Of a DNA stretch of 64,000 nucleotides, positions 25,275 to 33,455 are shown piece after piece; positions within the stretch are counted from its first letter, which is position 1; each line of letters starts with the position of its first letter. The position numbers were made by a program, and so were the translations under genes. The notes beneath the pieces were generated by a model. The model ran no database searches. It was not told the DNA's origin and was given only the letters and a program-made list of their open reading frames with translations. The stretch is from Hymenobacter cyanobacteriorum. GTDB lineage: Bacteria; Bacteroidota; Bacteroidia; Cytophagales; Hymenobacteraceae. The DNA is taken from NCBI RefSeq assembly GCF_022631375.1, contig NZ_JALBGC010000005.1, positions 248,001-312,000 on the forward strand, in the 5' to 3' direction.

Positions 25275-25783
25275 CAGGCCAAAACGGGGTTAGAGGTGCC
25301 TACTACGGCGCTGCGGCGCTCCAGCAGCAGCGTGTCGTGCCACACGCCGCGTAGCTGGCCGATGCGCTCGCGCCGCCCCACCTGCCGGAAGCCCACGGCT
25401 TCGTGCAGGCGCAGGCTGGCCGCGTTTTCGGGGAAAATACCTGCTTGCAAGGTCCACAGGCCGTTTTCTTCTGATTCCGTCACCAGCGCCTGCATCAGGG
25501 CCAGGCCCACGCCGCGCCCCCGGGCGGCGGCCGCCACGTACACGCTTACCTCGGCCACGCCCGCATACACGCAGCGGCTGGATACCGGCGACAGCGCCAC
25601 CCAGCCCAGCACCGTGCCGGAGGCATCGGCGGCCACCAGGCGGCAGGTGGGCAGGTGGCTGGTGTCCCAGGCCTCCCAGCTGGGCGGCTCGGTGGCGAAG
25701 GTGGCGGTGCCGGTGGCCATGCCCTCGGCGTAAATGGCGCGCACGGCCGGCCAGTGGGCCGCCGTGAGAGGAAGCAGGGTCAT
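25274..25783 (-). CDS. arsN: GNAT N-acetyltransferase, phosphinothricin/arsinothricin type (ArsN-like)
   Basis: 169 residues of the Gcn5-related acetyltransferase fold. The pattern 'AIYAEGMATGTATFATEPPS' near the N-terminus and 'GWVALSPVSSRCVYAGVAEV' are those of the phosphinothricin acetyltransferase group. The acetyl-CoA loop is 'RGRGVGLALMQAL' and 'NAASLRLHEAVGFRQVG' is the family's C-terminal motif. Members found in ars operons (ArsN1) acetylate the arsenic antibiotic arsinothricin. Position between arsC and the aquaporin supports that role, but substrate cannot be told from sequence. A family A repeat separates it from arsC. Confidence 0.85.
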   Translation of the reverse strand: MTLLPLTAAHWPAVRAIYAEGMATGTATFATEPPSWEAWDTSHLPTCRLVAADASGTVLGWVALSPVSSRCVYAGVAEVSVYVAAAARGRGVGLALMQALVTESEENGLWTLQAGIFPENAASLRLHEAVGFRQVGRRERIGQLRGVWHDTLLLERRSAVVGTSNPVLA

Positions 25784-25806
25784 AAGGGCAGAAAGGCTTT
25801 AACAGG

Positions 25807-25889
25807 GTAGGGTGCGGGGCTTGCCCCCGCCCGTTGTTGAACGATTCAAATTTAAGCAACGGCGGGCGGGGGCAAGCCCCGCACCCTAC
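25807..25889. repeat. REP-like inverted pair, family A, inside the arsenic operon
   Basis: GTAGGGTGCGGGGCTTGCCC with CGCCCGTTGTTGAACG, about 15-base spacer, and the complementary arm ending CACCCTAC. It occupies almost the whole 108-base gap between arsC and the arsN-like gene. The hairpins may attenuate or stabilise the operon mRNA. Confidence 0.93.
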
Positions 25890-25891
25890 CC

Positions 25892-26314
25892 CTAAAATTC
25901 GGCCCGCACGAATTCCTGCGCGTAGGCCTTCACCTGTTCACGCACGCTGCGGAACTGCGCCATAATTTCCTCCTCGCTGCCAGTAGCTTTGGCTGGGTCG
26001 GGGAAGTTGTGATGCAGCTTTTGGGCCGTGGAGGGGAACATTGGGCACACCTCATGGGCATGGTCGCACACGGTAATGACGTAGTCGAAAGGCACGGCCG
26101 CGTACTCGTCGACGTGGTTGCTGGTGTGGGCCGAAATGTCCACGCCGTCTTCCGCCATCACGCGCACGGCACGCGGGTTGAGGCCGTGCACTTCCACGCC
26201 GGCGCTGTACACCGCCGCGCGCTCGCCCAGCGCTTGGGCCAGGTAGCCGTGTAGCAGCTGGCTGCGGCAGGAGTTGCCGGTGCATAGCACCAGAATGTTC
26301 TTTTTATCAGGCAT
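25892..26314 (-). CDS. arsC: Thioredoxin-coupled arsenate reductase (low-MW phosphatase family)
   Basis: 140 residues. The phosphatase P-loop 'CTGNSCRS' gives Cys11-x5-Arg17. The redox pair Cys83 and Cys90 ('TVCDHAHEVCP') matches the spacing of the Staphylococcus pI258 ArsC triad, which identifies the thioredoxin-linked class rather than a plain tyrosine phosphatase. It reduces arsenate to arsenite in the cytoplasm. It is 33 bases after the DUF6428 gene and within the arsR-led operon. The stop codon lies three bases from a family A repeat. Confidence 0.93.
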   Translation of the reverse strand: MPDKKNILVLCTGNSCRSQLLHGYLAQALGERAAVYSAGVEVHGLNPRAVRVMAEDGVDISAHTSNHVDEYAAVPFDYVITVCDHAHEVCPMFPSTAQKLHHNFPDPAKATGSEEEIMAQFRSVREQVKAYAQEFVRAEF

Positions 26315-26347
26315 AAGTCTCTGGGAAATCCGTTGTGAAGGGTAGTG

Positions 26348-26809
26348 CTAGCAGCACCCACCGCCCGGCGTGCAGCCCGCTACCTGCAGCTGCGGCAGCG
26401 CAAATTGCTGGTCGGCCGGAATGCCACAGGCATCCTGCGCCAGGCAAGCCGTGTGCTTGGCCGTGAGCCGGAAATCCGTTCCATCAAACGCCAGCCCAAA
26501 CTTGCCGATGGTAGCCTGCTGGTACTCCACTTCAATCTCCAAATCCTCGCGACCCAGAATTTTCTCCGACAACTTCAGGATGTGCAGGAATTTCTGCGGC
26601 GCCAGCCGGTGGTCGTAGTCGCCGGCCTCCCAGAGCTGGAAGTTGGCCACCGTTTCGCGCCGCTCCACGCCGCCGCAATCGATAAAGTGCTTGCTCACCA
26701 AGCCCACTTCCGTCACGTGGAAATGGGCCGGCAACTGCGTCCCATCGGGCAGGCAGAAGTTCACGGCCGCCAGCCCGTTCAGGGCCTCTTTCATCTCGAA
26801 AATTTTCAT
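26348..26809 (-). CDS. DUF6428 family protein of the arsenic operon
   Basis: The start at ATG 26809 ('MKIFEMKEALNGLAAVNFCL') gives 153 residues. Recognisable segments are 'PAHFHVTEVGLVSKHFIDCG', 'NFQLWEAGDYDHRL' and 'LEIEVEYQQATIGKFGLAFD', typical of DUF6428 proteins that accompany ArsR in Bacteroidota. Cysteines cluster towards the end: 'CLAQDACGIP' and a terminal 'CTPGGGCC'. The function is unknown. The His/Cys content and location suggest metalloid binding or delivery, which is inference. It lies between arsR and arsC. Confidence 0.82.
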   Translation of the reverse strand: MKIFEMKEALNGLAAVNFCLPDGTQLPAHFHVTEVGLVSKHFIDCGGVERRETVANFQLWEAGDYDHRLAPQKFLHILKLSEKILGREDLEIEVEYQQATIGKFGLAFDGTDFRLTAKHTACLAQDACGIPADQQFALPQLQVAGCTPGGGCC

Positions 26810-26882
26810 GGCGTTGATTGGTTGAAATAAGGTTTTTAGGAAAAAACAGTGGAACAGCGGCCGTTTCGGTAGGGCCTCGGCT

Positions 26883-27227
26883 TCAGCAGCAGCCAGCGGC
26901 ATCTGGCGCAGCAGCAACAGGCATTTCCGCCAGCAAATCGCCAAACAGCCGCCGGGCCACCGCCCAGCCGGCCGCATCAAGGCAGTAGCACACGCGCGGC
27001 CCGTCCACCTCGCCCTGCACTAGGCCCGCCGCTTTCAACTCCTTCAGGTGCTGCGACACGGTGCTTTGCGACAGCGGCAGCTCCAGCACCAGCTCGCCGC
27101 ACACGCAGACCCGGCGTTGGGCCAGCAGCCGCACAATGGCCACCCGCGCCGGATGCCCCAGGGCTTTGGCCACGGCGGCCAGTTGCTGCTCGGCAGCGGT
27201 GAAGTGCTCGCGCTTATGAGATGCCAT
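26883..27227 (-). CDS. arsR: ArsR family metalloregulatory repressor
   Basis: This 114-residue winged-helix repressor has recognition helix 'LSQSTVSQHLKELKAAGLV' and the metalloid-binding pair 'RVCVCGELV' (Cys41 and Cys43) in alpha-3. The C-terminus carries another Cys pair ('DAAGCC'). Arsenite or antimonite binding would release it from DNA. It is the first gene of the operon and is preceded by a TAGATTTG minus-7 element and an inverted repeat that is a likely autoregulatory operator. Confidence 0.93.
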   Translation of the reverse strand: MASHKREHFTAAEQQLAAVAKALGHPARVAIVRLLAQRRVCVCGELVLELPLSQSTVSQHLKELKAAGLVQGEVDGPRVCYCLDAAGWAVARRLFGDLLAEMPVAAAPDAAGCC

Positions 27228-27236
27228 TGTACTTTT

Positions 27237-27262
27237 ATCGTCGATTTACGATTGCAAATCTA
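27237..27262 (-). promoter_or_regulatory. Promoter and candidate ArsR operator of the ars operon
   Basis: On the minus strand TAGATTTG (27262-27255) matches TAnnTTTG. Directly downstream, ATCGT at 27237 and ACGAT at 27248 form an inverted repeat with a 6-base centre, between the promoter and the arsR start. An ArsR dimer bound there would block transcription. The region from here to 27540 is AT-rich and otherwise empty. Confidence 0.55.
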
Positions 27263-27597
27263 GCAAAGGCCATTCTTTTTCTGGTACGGAATTTTGACTC
27301 TACGGAATAATGCTGTTTTGCTTAACGAAAAAATAACGGGCCGGTAAGCAAAGTCAATCTGATGAAGGAGTCTCGTAATAATGCCATTAAATCGCGCAAA
27401 AGAAGTTATTATACGATTTATCCGATTTTAAGCCTTTAAATAATGCCACGATAGTATTCCCTTGCTTGCCTACTGTAAGAAGCAAAAATCTGTTGATAAG
27501 TCAATTTCTTAAAAACTATTTTGTAGCTTTCCATCATAGTTAGGGCAGGTTGTTACTGTGCCCACCACCTTGCTTACATCATCTATCCTGTCTCACT

Positions 27598-28050
27598 GTG
27601 AAAAATACTTTACGCTTTTCCGTTTTCGCTGCGCTGCTGGGCTTGTTTGCCACCGGGTATAGCCAGGCCCAGACGGGCCCCAACCAGGCTGCACCTTCCG
27701 GCCCGGCCGCGCCGGCCGCCATCAACCCCGACTCGGTGTTTGTGAACCCCGAAGTACGGCCCCAGTTTGTGGGCGGCGACAAAGCATTTGCCGCCTACGT
27801 AGGCAAATCCATCCGTTACCCGCAGCAGGCATTGCAGCGGCACATTTCGGGTAAAGTCTACATCAGCTTCACGCTCAGTGCCCAAGGCAAAGTGCAGGAT
27901 GCCCACGTGGTAAGTGGCCCCGGCAACGGCCTCAACGAAGAGGCCCTGCGCCTCATCTGGACCATGCCTGCCTGGGAGCCCGGCCGCGTGAACGGCCAGC
28001 CCGTGCGCGTGGCCTGCACCCTGCCCATCGCCTTCAACTCGGGCCGCTAG
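27598..28050 (+). CDS. TonB C-terminal domain protein, periplasmic (150 aa)
   Basis: The GTG at 27598 begins a signal-peptide-like N-terminus ('VKNTLRFSVFAALLGLFATG' then 'YSQAQ'). The ATG at 27550 would put an unlikely Pro/Cys-rich leader in front. After a Pro/Ala linker the TonB C-terminal fold runs from 'YVGKSIRYPQQALQRHISGK' through 'VYISFTLSAQGKVQDAHVVS' to 'MPAWEPGRVNGQPVRVACTL'. Without the usual membrane anchor it may be a periplasmic partner of TonB-dependent transport or a standalone energy-transducer-like protein. A possible promoter (TATTTTG near 27517) lies upstream. Confidence 0.82.
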   Translation: MKNTLRFSVFAALLGLFATGYSQAQTGPNQAAPSGPAAPAAINPDSVFVNPEVRPQFVGGDKAFAAYVGKSIRYPQQALQRHISGKVYISFTLSAQGKVQDAHVVSGPGNGLNEEALRLIWTMPAWEPGRVNGQPVRVACTLPIAFNSGR

Positions 28051-28125
28051 GCCTGGTTTCGCTGCCTGCTATCGTTTGTTCGCTTTTAGTGTCCGATAAT
28101 TACCCGTTAATATAGTTACCAGCGC

Positions 28126-28158
28126 AGCGCCCGGCCCTCAATCAGAAGGCCGGGCGCT
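28126..28158. terminator. Strong GC hairpin, probable terminator
   Basis: AGCGCCCGGCC and GGCCGGGCGCT form a perfect 11-bp stem around an 11-base loop, between the convergent TonB-like and BamA-like genes. There is no clear T-run, so it may act with Rho or as an mRNA 3' stabiliser. Confidence 0.65.
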
Positions 28159-28186
28159 GTTGCGTTAGCGCCCGGGCAGTGCCCGG

Positions 28187-30157
28187 CTACTGGTAGCCGG
28201 GCACGCCGGGCGACCCCAGCCCAAAATCGCTGAAGGTGATGGTTTCGCGGGTGCTTTCGTACATGCGGATGCCGTTGGCCGCGCTCAGGCCGCGCGGGTA
28301 GTAGCCCAGCAGCAGCTGGAAGGTGCGCAGCACCGTGAACTCGTTGCGGAAACGCAGGCCCAGCCCAAAGCCGGTGTAGGGTGCGCCGGCAAAGGGCGAG
28401 CCGCCGCCGGGCCGGTCGGTTACCCAGGCCGCATCGGCGAAGGCAATGCCGGCCAGCCGGAAGCCCAGCAGTGACAGCGGCGTAAACAACGTGGTTTCGT
28501 AGTTGAGCACAAAACGGCTGGTGGCCAGAATGGGGTTGGCCGGCGAAAAGCCGCGTAGGCCCCGGTCGTTGGTGATGCCCTGCAGAAACTCGCCGGGCCG
28601 CCGGTTCAGGCCGATGGTAGCGCGGCTGCTGAGAAAGTGTCGGTACTGCCAGTTGCCGGCATGGTAGAGCTTGGTGAACGAGGTGAGCTCGCCCGTGAGC
28701 AAACCCTGCTCCCACCGGCTTTCGGCATCGAGGCGCTGGTAGCCGCCCAGGTCTACAGACCCGTAGAGGTAGCCGGTGCGGGTGCTGAAGGCTGCCGCCG
28801 CCAGGCGCACATCGAAATAGCGCCGCGGCACCACGTTGTTCATGTCGTAGCCCGCCGTGAAGCTCACCAGCGTGCCCGTCGGCACGTCCTCGGTGCGGCC
28901 GAAGCCGAACAGGTACCGGTCCTTATAGTAGCGGCGCACCGAATAGCCCACCGTGCCCAGCAGCAGGGTGCTGTTGTGGTAAGAATTCTGGTAGTTGGGC
29001 ACCTCCACCGGGGTAGGCGTGGGCACGGTCTGGAACTGGCTGCGCACCACCCGGGTAGCCACAATGATGCGGCCCGGGTTTTCGTAGCCCAGGTCGTAGG
29101 AGCGCAGGCGCAGGGCGCGCCCCACCCACACATCCTGCACGTCGTAGTTGAGCGGATAATAGCGGTAGGGTTGGCCGGGCGGGGGCGGGGCCAGCGAAAT
29201 ATTCAGCGCGTAGCGGTCGATGTTGATGGCCCCGGCATAGCGAGTGGTCGGCGAGTAGAAATCCCGCCTGAGCGACACCCCGCCCGAGCGGAAATTGAAC
29301 TCGTCGCGGTAGCGCGCCTGCGCATACAGGAAGTGCCGGAACGGAGCCGTGTAGCTGCCCTCGTAGGCCCAGGTTTGGGCGCCGGGCGAGTTGTCGTACT
29401 CCCGTCCGTAATTATAGGAGTTCTCAATCTGGTGGCCCAGGCCCAGAAAGTTCTGGTCGCCGAGGGTGATGGTGCCCGACGTGGCCGTGCCCACCTGCAC
29501 GCCGGCCGTGATGCTGAACACGTCGGTGGTCAGGATTTCTATATCGACGCTGTCGCGGGTGGTGGTGCGCTCGTTCACCAGCACGCGGGCATCCAGGATT
29601 TCGGGCGTCTGGCGCAGCAGGCGCTCCGATTCGGCCAGCGCCTGGGGCTCGAGCGGCTGGCCGGGCCGAAACAGCAGCACCTGCCGGATACGGGCCCGCG
29701 AGGTTTTGATGTGCAGGCCGTTGCCGGCTTTGTCGAGGAAGGTGCGCGGGTGGCGGGTCGAGTCGGTGAGGCTGTAGCCGAACGCATCAAGCGGCCGAAT
29801 ATCAACGCGGCGCACAATCTTGAAGCTGTGGCGGTCGAACTGCCGGTCGAGCAGCACGGCATCGAGGCCGCCCTGCTCTTCCTGCCGCCGCGTGAAATTG
29901 AGCAGACCCGACATGGCCTTGCCCACGATGGTTTTGCGGCGGGTGTAGGCCTGCAGCCGGTTGATGAGCCGCTCCTGGTCGAACCGCTCGCGCAGCGAAT
30001 CGGGGCGGGCGGGCAGCACCTCTTGGGTGGCGTGCAGCGAGTCGGGCGGCACGGCCGAGCGCGGGTCAAACGTCTGCGCGCGCGCCGGCCGGGCCAGCCC
30101 CAGCAACAGGAGCAGGCCCGGCAGCCAGGCCAATAAATAATAACCGCGAAAGCTCAT
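28187..30157 (-). CDS. BamA/TamA (Omp85)-like outer-membrane protein
   Basis: The start is at ATG 30157, as the frame beyond needs TTG. The signal peptide is 'LAWLPGLLLLLGLARPARAQ'. A periplasmic region follows with POTRA-like segments ('VRRVDIRPLDAFGYSLTDS', 'RIRQVLLFRPGQPLEPQAL', 'ILDARVLVNERTTTRDSVDI'), then a beta-barrel from about residue 230 to the end ('ENSYNYGREYDNSPG', 'GYSVRRYYKDRYLFGFG', 'GLGLRFRNEFTVLRTFQLLL'). About 656 residues is somewhat short for BamA, so this is more likely a specialised Omp85-type translocase or lipid exporter. No partner genes are adjacent. Confidence 0.87.
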   Translation of the reverse strand: MSFRGYYLLAWLPGLLLLLGLARPARAQTFDPRSAVPPDSLHATQEVLPARPDSLRERFDQERLINRLQAYTRRKTIVGKAMSGLLNFTRRQEEQGGLDAVLLDRQFDRHSFKIVRRVDIRPLDAFGYSLTDSTRHPRTFLDKAGNGLHIKTSRARIRQVLLFRPGQPLEPQALAESERLLRQTPEILDARVLVNERTTTRDSVDIEILTTDVFSITAGVQVGTATSGTITLGDQNFLGLGHQIENSYNYGREYDNSPGAQTWAYEGSYTAPFRHFLYAQARYRDEFNFRSGGVSLRRDFYSPTTRYAGAINIDRYALNISLAPPPPGQPYRYYPLNYDVQDVWVGRALRLRSYDLGYENPGRIIVATRVVRSQFQTVPTPTPVEVPNYQNSYHNSTLLLGTVGYSVRRYYKDRYLFGFGRTEDVPTGTLVSFTAGYDMNNVVPRRYFDVRLAAAAFSTRTGYLYGSVDLGGYQRLDAESRWEQGLLTGELTSFTKLYHAGNWQYRHFLSSRATIGLNRRPGEFLQGITNDRGLRGFSPANPILATSRFVLNYETTLFTPLSLLGFRLAGIAFADAAWVTDRPGGGSPFAGAPYTGFGLGLRFRNEFTVLRTFQLLLGYYPRGLSAANGIRMYESTRETITFSDFGLGSPGVPGYQ

Positions 30158-30378
30158 GGGTAAGGGCAACGCCGCAAAGTACGAAAAGGAGCCGGAGGCG
30201 TTTGCGGCCCGGCCGGCTGTTGGGCGTGCGGCACGCGTTGTTTTACTAAGCTGTTGCGAAACTATAGCCGTAGGTTTTTCCCGGAAAAAGAAACTATTCC
30301 CAAAAAAATTAGCTTAACACATGGTGCCCGATTGCGGGCTGATTCGTAATTTTAAAGCCGAAAGCAACGTCCCACTTC

Positions 30379-31647
30379 ATGAACGAGCGCATTCAGGAGA
30401 AACTAAGCATATTAGCCGATGCGGCCAAGTACGACGCGTCGTGCAGCAGCAGCGGGGGCAAGCGCAAAAACGAAAGCAAAGGCCTCGGCAATGCCGAAGG
30501 CATGGGCATCTGCCACAGCTACACCGAGGACGGCCGCTGCGTGAGCCTGCTGAAAATCCTGCTCACCAACCACTGCATTTTCGACTGCGCTTACTGCGTG
30601 TCGCGCCGGAGTAACGATGTGAAGCGTGCCGCCTTCACCGTAGATGAAGTCGTGGACCTCACCATCAACTTCTACCGCCGCAACTACATCGAAGGCCTGT
30701 TTCTGAGCTCCGGCATCTTCTCCAGCCCCGACTACACGATGGAGCGCCTCGTGCGCATCGTGAAAAAGCTGCGCACCGAGCACCGATTCAACGGCTACAT
30801 CCACGTCAAAACCATTCCCGGCGCAAGCGAAGAGTTGATTGCCGAAGCCGGCCTCTACGCCGACCGCCTCAGCGTAAATATCGAGCTGCCCTCTGAGTTG
30901 GCCCTTACCACGCTGGCGCCGGAGAAAAACTACCAGGAAATCCTGACCCCGATGGCCCAGATTCGGGACGGCATCATTCAGAATAAGGAAGAGAAGGCGC
31001 TGTTCAAGAAAGTGCCCGGCTTCGCCACGGCCGGCCAAAGCACCCAGCTCATTGTGGGGGCCAGCGCCGAAACCGATTTGCAAATCATCAAGCTCACCGA
31101 CAGCCTTTACCAGGGCTACGGCCTGAAGCGCGTGTATTACTCCGGCTACATTCCGGTGACGGACGACGCCCGCTTGCCGCAAGTCACGCAGCCGCCCGTC
31201 ATCCGCGAGCACCGCCTGTACCAGACCGACTGGCTGATGCGCTTCTACGGCTTCCAGGCCGACGAAATCCTCGACCCCGCCCACCCGCACCTCGACCTCG
31301 AAATTGACCCCAAGCTGGCCTGGGCCCTGCGCAACCGCCACGTTTTCCCGGTCGATGTGAACGTGGCCGACTACGAGATGATACTGCGCATTCCCGGCGT
31401 GGGCGCGCGCTCGGCCAAGCGCATCATCGCCGCCCGGCGCTTCGCCACGCTTAATATGGAAACGCTGCGCCAGCTGGGTGTGGTGCTGAAGCGCGCCAAG
31501 TATTTCCTCACCTGCCGGGGCGAGCACCAGCCCGTTATCGGCGAACTGACCGAGCAGCAGGTGCGCCGCCAGATTCTGTTCGGGGCCGGTTCGGTACGCT
31601 CGGCCCTCGTCACGCAGCAGCTCGATTTGTTTGCCCAAGCCTCCTGA
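30379..31647 (+). CDS. Putative DNA modification/repair radical SAM protein (TIGR03916 type)
   Basis: 422 residues. The [4Fe-4S] radical SAM motif CxxxCxxC is in 'NHCIFDCAYCVSRRSND'. The N-terminus 'ILADAAKYDASCSSSGGKR' is typical of this family. A C-terminal helix-hairpin-helix ('ILRIPGVGARSAKRIIAARR') indicates DNA contact. The family is predicted to act in DNA repair or modification with a TIGR03915 protein, often linked to a uracil-DNA glycosylase. Here the TIGR03915 gene lies 750 bases downstream on the same strand, separated by two small genes. The actual reaction is unknown. Confidence 0.92.
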   Translation: MNERIQEKLSILADAAKYDASCSSSGGKRKNESKGLGNAEGMGICHSYTEDGRCVSLLKILLTNHCIFDCAYCVSRRSNDVKRAAFTVDEVVDLTINFYRRNYIEGLFLSSGIFSSPDYTMERLVRIVKKLRTEHRFNGYIHVKTIPGASEELIAEAGLYADRLSVNIELPSELALTTLAPEKNYQEILTPMAQIRDGIIQNKEEKALFKKVPGFATAGQSTQLIVGASAETDLQIIKLTDSLYQGYGLKRVYYSGYIPVTDDARLPQVTQPPVIREHRLYQTDWLMRFYGFQADEILDPAHPHLDLEIDPKLAWALRNRHVFPVDVNVADYEMILRIPGVGARSAKRIIAARRFATLNMETLRQLGVVLKRAKYFLTCRGEHQPVIGELTEQQVRRQILFGAGSVRSALVTQQLDLFAQAS

Positions 31648-31655
31648 TTTTCCGC

Positions 31656-31931
31656 ATGAAAGCCGACTTCAATTCCTATTCTTCCACGCCGCTGCTGCAC
31701 CCCGGCCAATTGGGCGGCGTGCAGCACGACATTCTTTTTTCTGTGATGAAAGTTATTCACCGCCAGCCCCAGCCGCAGCCCGTTGTGCTGCCGCAGTCCG
31801 ATAAAGTGAACCGCCTTTCGTGCTGCTGCCGCATCAGCGAGCTGATGCCGCTGGTGCGCCAGCTGCACGACGAGGCCCGCGCCCGCCACGAAGCCCGCCG
31901 CCAGGGCGAGCAGCGCCAGCAGGCCGCGTAG
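31656..31931 (+). CDS. Hypothetical small protein (91 aa), low confidence
   Basis: The ATG at 31656 is only 9 bases after the radical SAM stop, so translation as part of that operon is possible. The product has no recognised domain. It shows 'SSTPLLHPGQLGGVQHDILF', a 'SCCC' cysteine cluster and a charged helical end ('HEARRQGEQRQQAA'). Codon use matches the neighbours. It may start later at 31746 ('MKVIHRQPQPQPVVLPQ'). The gene could be real or a chance frame. Confidence 0.4.
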   Translation: MKADFNSYSSTPLLHPGQLGGVQHDILFSVMKVIHRQPQPQPVVLPQSDKVNRLSCCCRISELMPLVRQLHDEARARHEARRQGEQRQQAA

Positions 31932-31943
31932 GGTACCTACTGC

Positions 31944-32318
31944 TTAATCGCGGCGCAGGCCCAGCCGCTCCACGGTTTCGCCCTCAAAATCGAACTCAAT
32001 GAGCACGGCCGGCGAGTTGCCCACCACCCAGCCGTCGTGGCCCGGGGCGATGGCCACCACCTGCGGCGCGACGAACTTCTCGAGCGTACCATCGGCATAC
32101 TGAATGTTGAGGTGGCCGGCCGCCAGAAAGCCCACGTGCGCGTGCTGGCAAAGCTCGGTGCCCACCACCGGCTTCATGTCTTTCGACCAGCGAAAACCGA
32201 CCGGGTACACAATCCGTTTTACGCGGGAATTGCCGGTGCGTACCACGTCGACCTGCGCGCCGCCGACTTCGCGGCGGGTAGCGCCTTTGAGGGGACCGAG
32301 GAGTGTGTCGAGGTTCAT
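31944..32318 (-). CDS. Cupin-like protein (124 aa)
   Basis: The start at ATG 32318 ('MNLDTLLGPLKGATRREV') is preferred; the longer frame to 32447 would run through an AT-rich promoter-like stretch. A cupin-type beta-barrel is suggested by 'GTELCQHAHVGFLAAGHLNI' and 'VVAIAPGHDGWVVGNSPAVL', where the His residues could bind metal. Small cupins of this sort have varied or no catalytic roles. It is antisense to the flanking DNA-repair genes and interrupts that pair, so it is probably unrelated functionally. Confidence 0.75.
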   Translation of the reverse strand: MNLDTLLGPLKGATRREVGGAQVDVVRTGNSRVKRIVYPVGFRWSKDMKPVVGTELCQHAHVGFLAAGHLNIQYADGTLEKFVAPQVVAIAPGHDGWVVGNSPAVLIEFDFEGETVERLGLRRD

Positions 32319-32398
32319 AAATCGTCGGGGCCAAGTGTAAAAAAGACAGCTGTTTGCTGGCTTAAATATAGAAGTTTTCGCCAGAAGCCCACCTGCCT

Positions 32399-33331
32399 TT
32401 GAAGCCCATCCGCCGCCCCGCTGCCACGCCAACACCAGCTGCTCCACGCCGGGCCGGGGCTCCCGGGCTTACGGGCGCACCGCTGGATTATACCTACGAC
32501 GGCACGTTTGAGGGCTTACTTACGGTGCTGTTCAGCATTTACGAAAGCAAGTCGCCGCCCAACAGCGTGCAGCCCGAAGGCACGGCCCAAACCGGCCTCT
32601 TTGCCCAGCCGGCCCACCGCGAAACCGATGAGGCGCTGGCGGCCCGCGTGTGGGAGGGCCTGTTGCGCACGATGGACAACGAGGCCCGCACCCGCCTCTA
32701 CCACGTGTTCCTCAGCGAAGATGCCGACCGCGAACTGCTGATTTTCCGCTACGTGGATTTGGCTCTGCGCTCGCCCGTGGATGTGGCCGAGAACTACGCC
32801 AACGCCGACGTGCGCCGCGTGCAGCGCCTGGCCCAGATGATGTTTCGCGAAAAGCACCGCATGGAAGCCTTCGTGCGCTTCGAGAAAACCAGCGACGAGC
32901 TGTTTCACGCCACCATCGAGCCCGACATGGACGTGCTCCCGCTTATCGCCGCGCACTTCACCAAGCGCTACGCCGACCAGCGCTGGCTGATTTACGACCG
33001 CCGCCGCCACTACGGGCTGTACTACGACCTGACGCGCACCGACATTGTGCAGTTTGAAAACCCGACGGGCCGGAAAGCCACCGACATTTCCGCCACCGTG
33101 CTCGATGAGCGGGAGCCGCTGTTCAAGCACCTCTGGCAGGCGTATTTCGACCACGTGAATATCCCCGAGCGCCGCAACCTGAAGCTGCACCGCCGCCACA
33201 TGCCGCTACGCTACTGGAAATACCTTAGCGAGAAGCAACCCCGCGAAGTGCGCTTCGAGCCCATCAAAAACAAGCAGGCGGTTGTGGGCAAGGAAGTATC
33301 GGCGGGCCAGAAGCTGCTGCCGCCGCAGTAG
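32399..33331 (+). CDS. TIGR03915 family putative DNA repair protein
   Basis: The family core begins 'LDYTYDGTFEGLLTVLFSIY' and continues with 'RVQRLAQMMFREKHRMEAFV', 'IAAHFTKRYADQRWLIYDRR' and a C-terminal 'HMPLRYWKYLSEKQPREV'. It is the usual partner of the radical SAM protein encoded upstream. No ATG is available near the expected N-terminus; the frame opens at 32372 and a TTG at 32399 is the best start. In many bacteria this domain is fused to a uracil-DNA-glycosylase-like domain, which is absent here (310 residues). The stop codon TAG is formed by the start of a family A repeat. Confidence 0.88.
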   Translation: MKPIRRPAATPTPAAPRRAGAPGLTGAPLDYTYDGTFEGLLTVLFSIYESKSPPNSVQPEGTAQTGLFAQPAHRETDEALAARVWEGLLRTMDNEARTRLYHVFLSEDADRELLIFRYVDLALRSPVDVAENYANADVRRVQRLAQMMFREKHRMEAFVRFEKTSDELFHATIEPDMDVLPLIAAHFTKRYADQRWLIYDRRRHYGLYYDLTRTDIVQFENPTGRKATDISATVLDEREPLFKHLWQAYFDHVNIPERRNLKLHRRHMPLRYWKYLSEKQPREVRFEPIKNKQAVVGKEVSAGQKLLPPQ

Positions 33332-33415
33332 GGTGCGGGGCTTGCCCCCGCCCGTCGTTGAACGATTCAGCAGCGAGTCGTTCAACGACGGGCGGGGGCA
33401 AACCCCGCACCCTAC
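33328..33415. repeat. REP-like inverted pair, family A
   Basis: GTAGGGTGCGGGGCTTGCCC with CGCCCGTCGTTGAACG, about 17-base spacer, and the complementary arm. Its first TAG (33329-33331) is the stop codon of the TIGR03915 gene. It fills the gap before rmlD. Confidence 0.94.
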
Positions 33416-33455
33416 GCTTTCGGGGCTAAATTGCGGGCCAATCTGAGTTTTAGCA

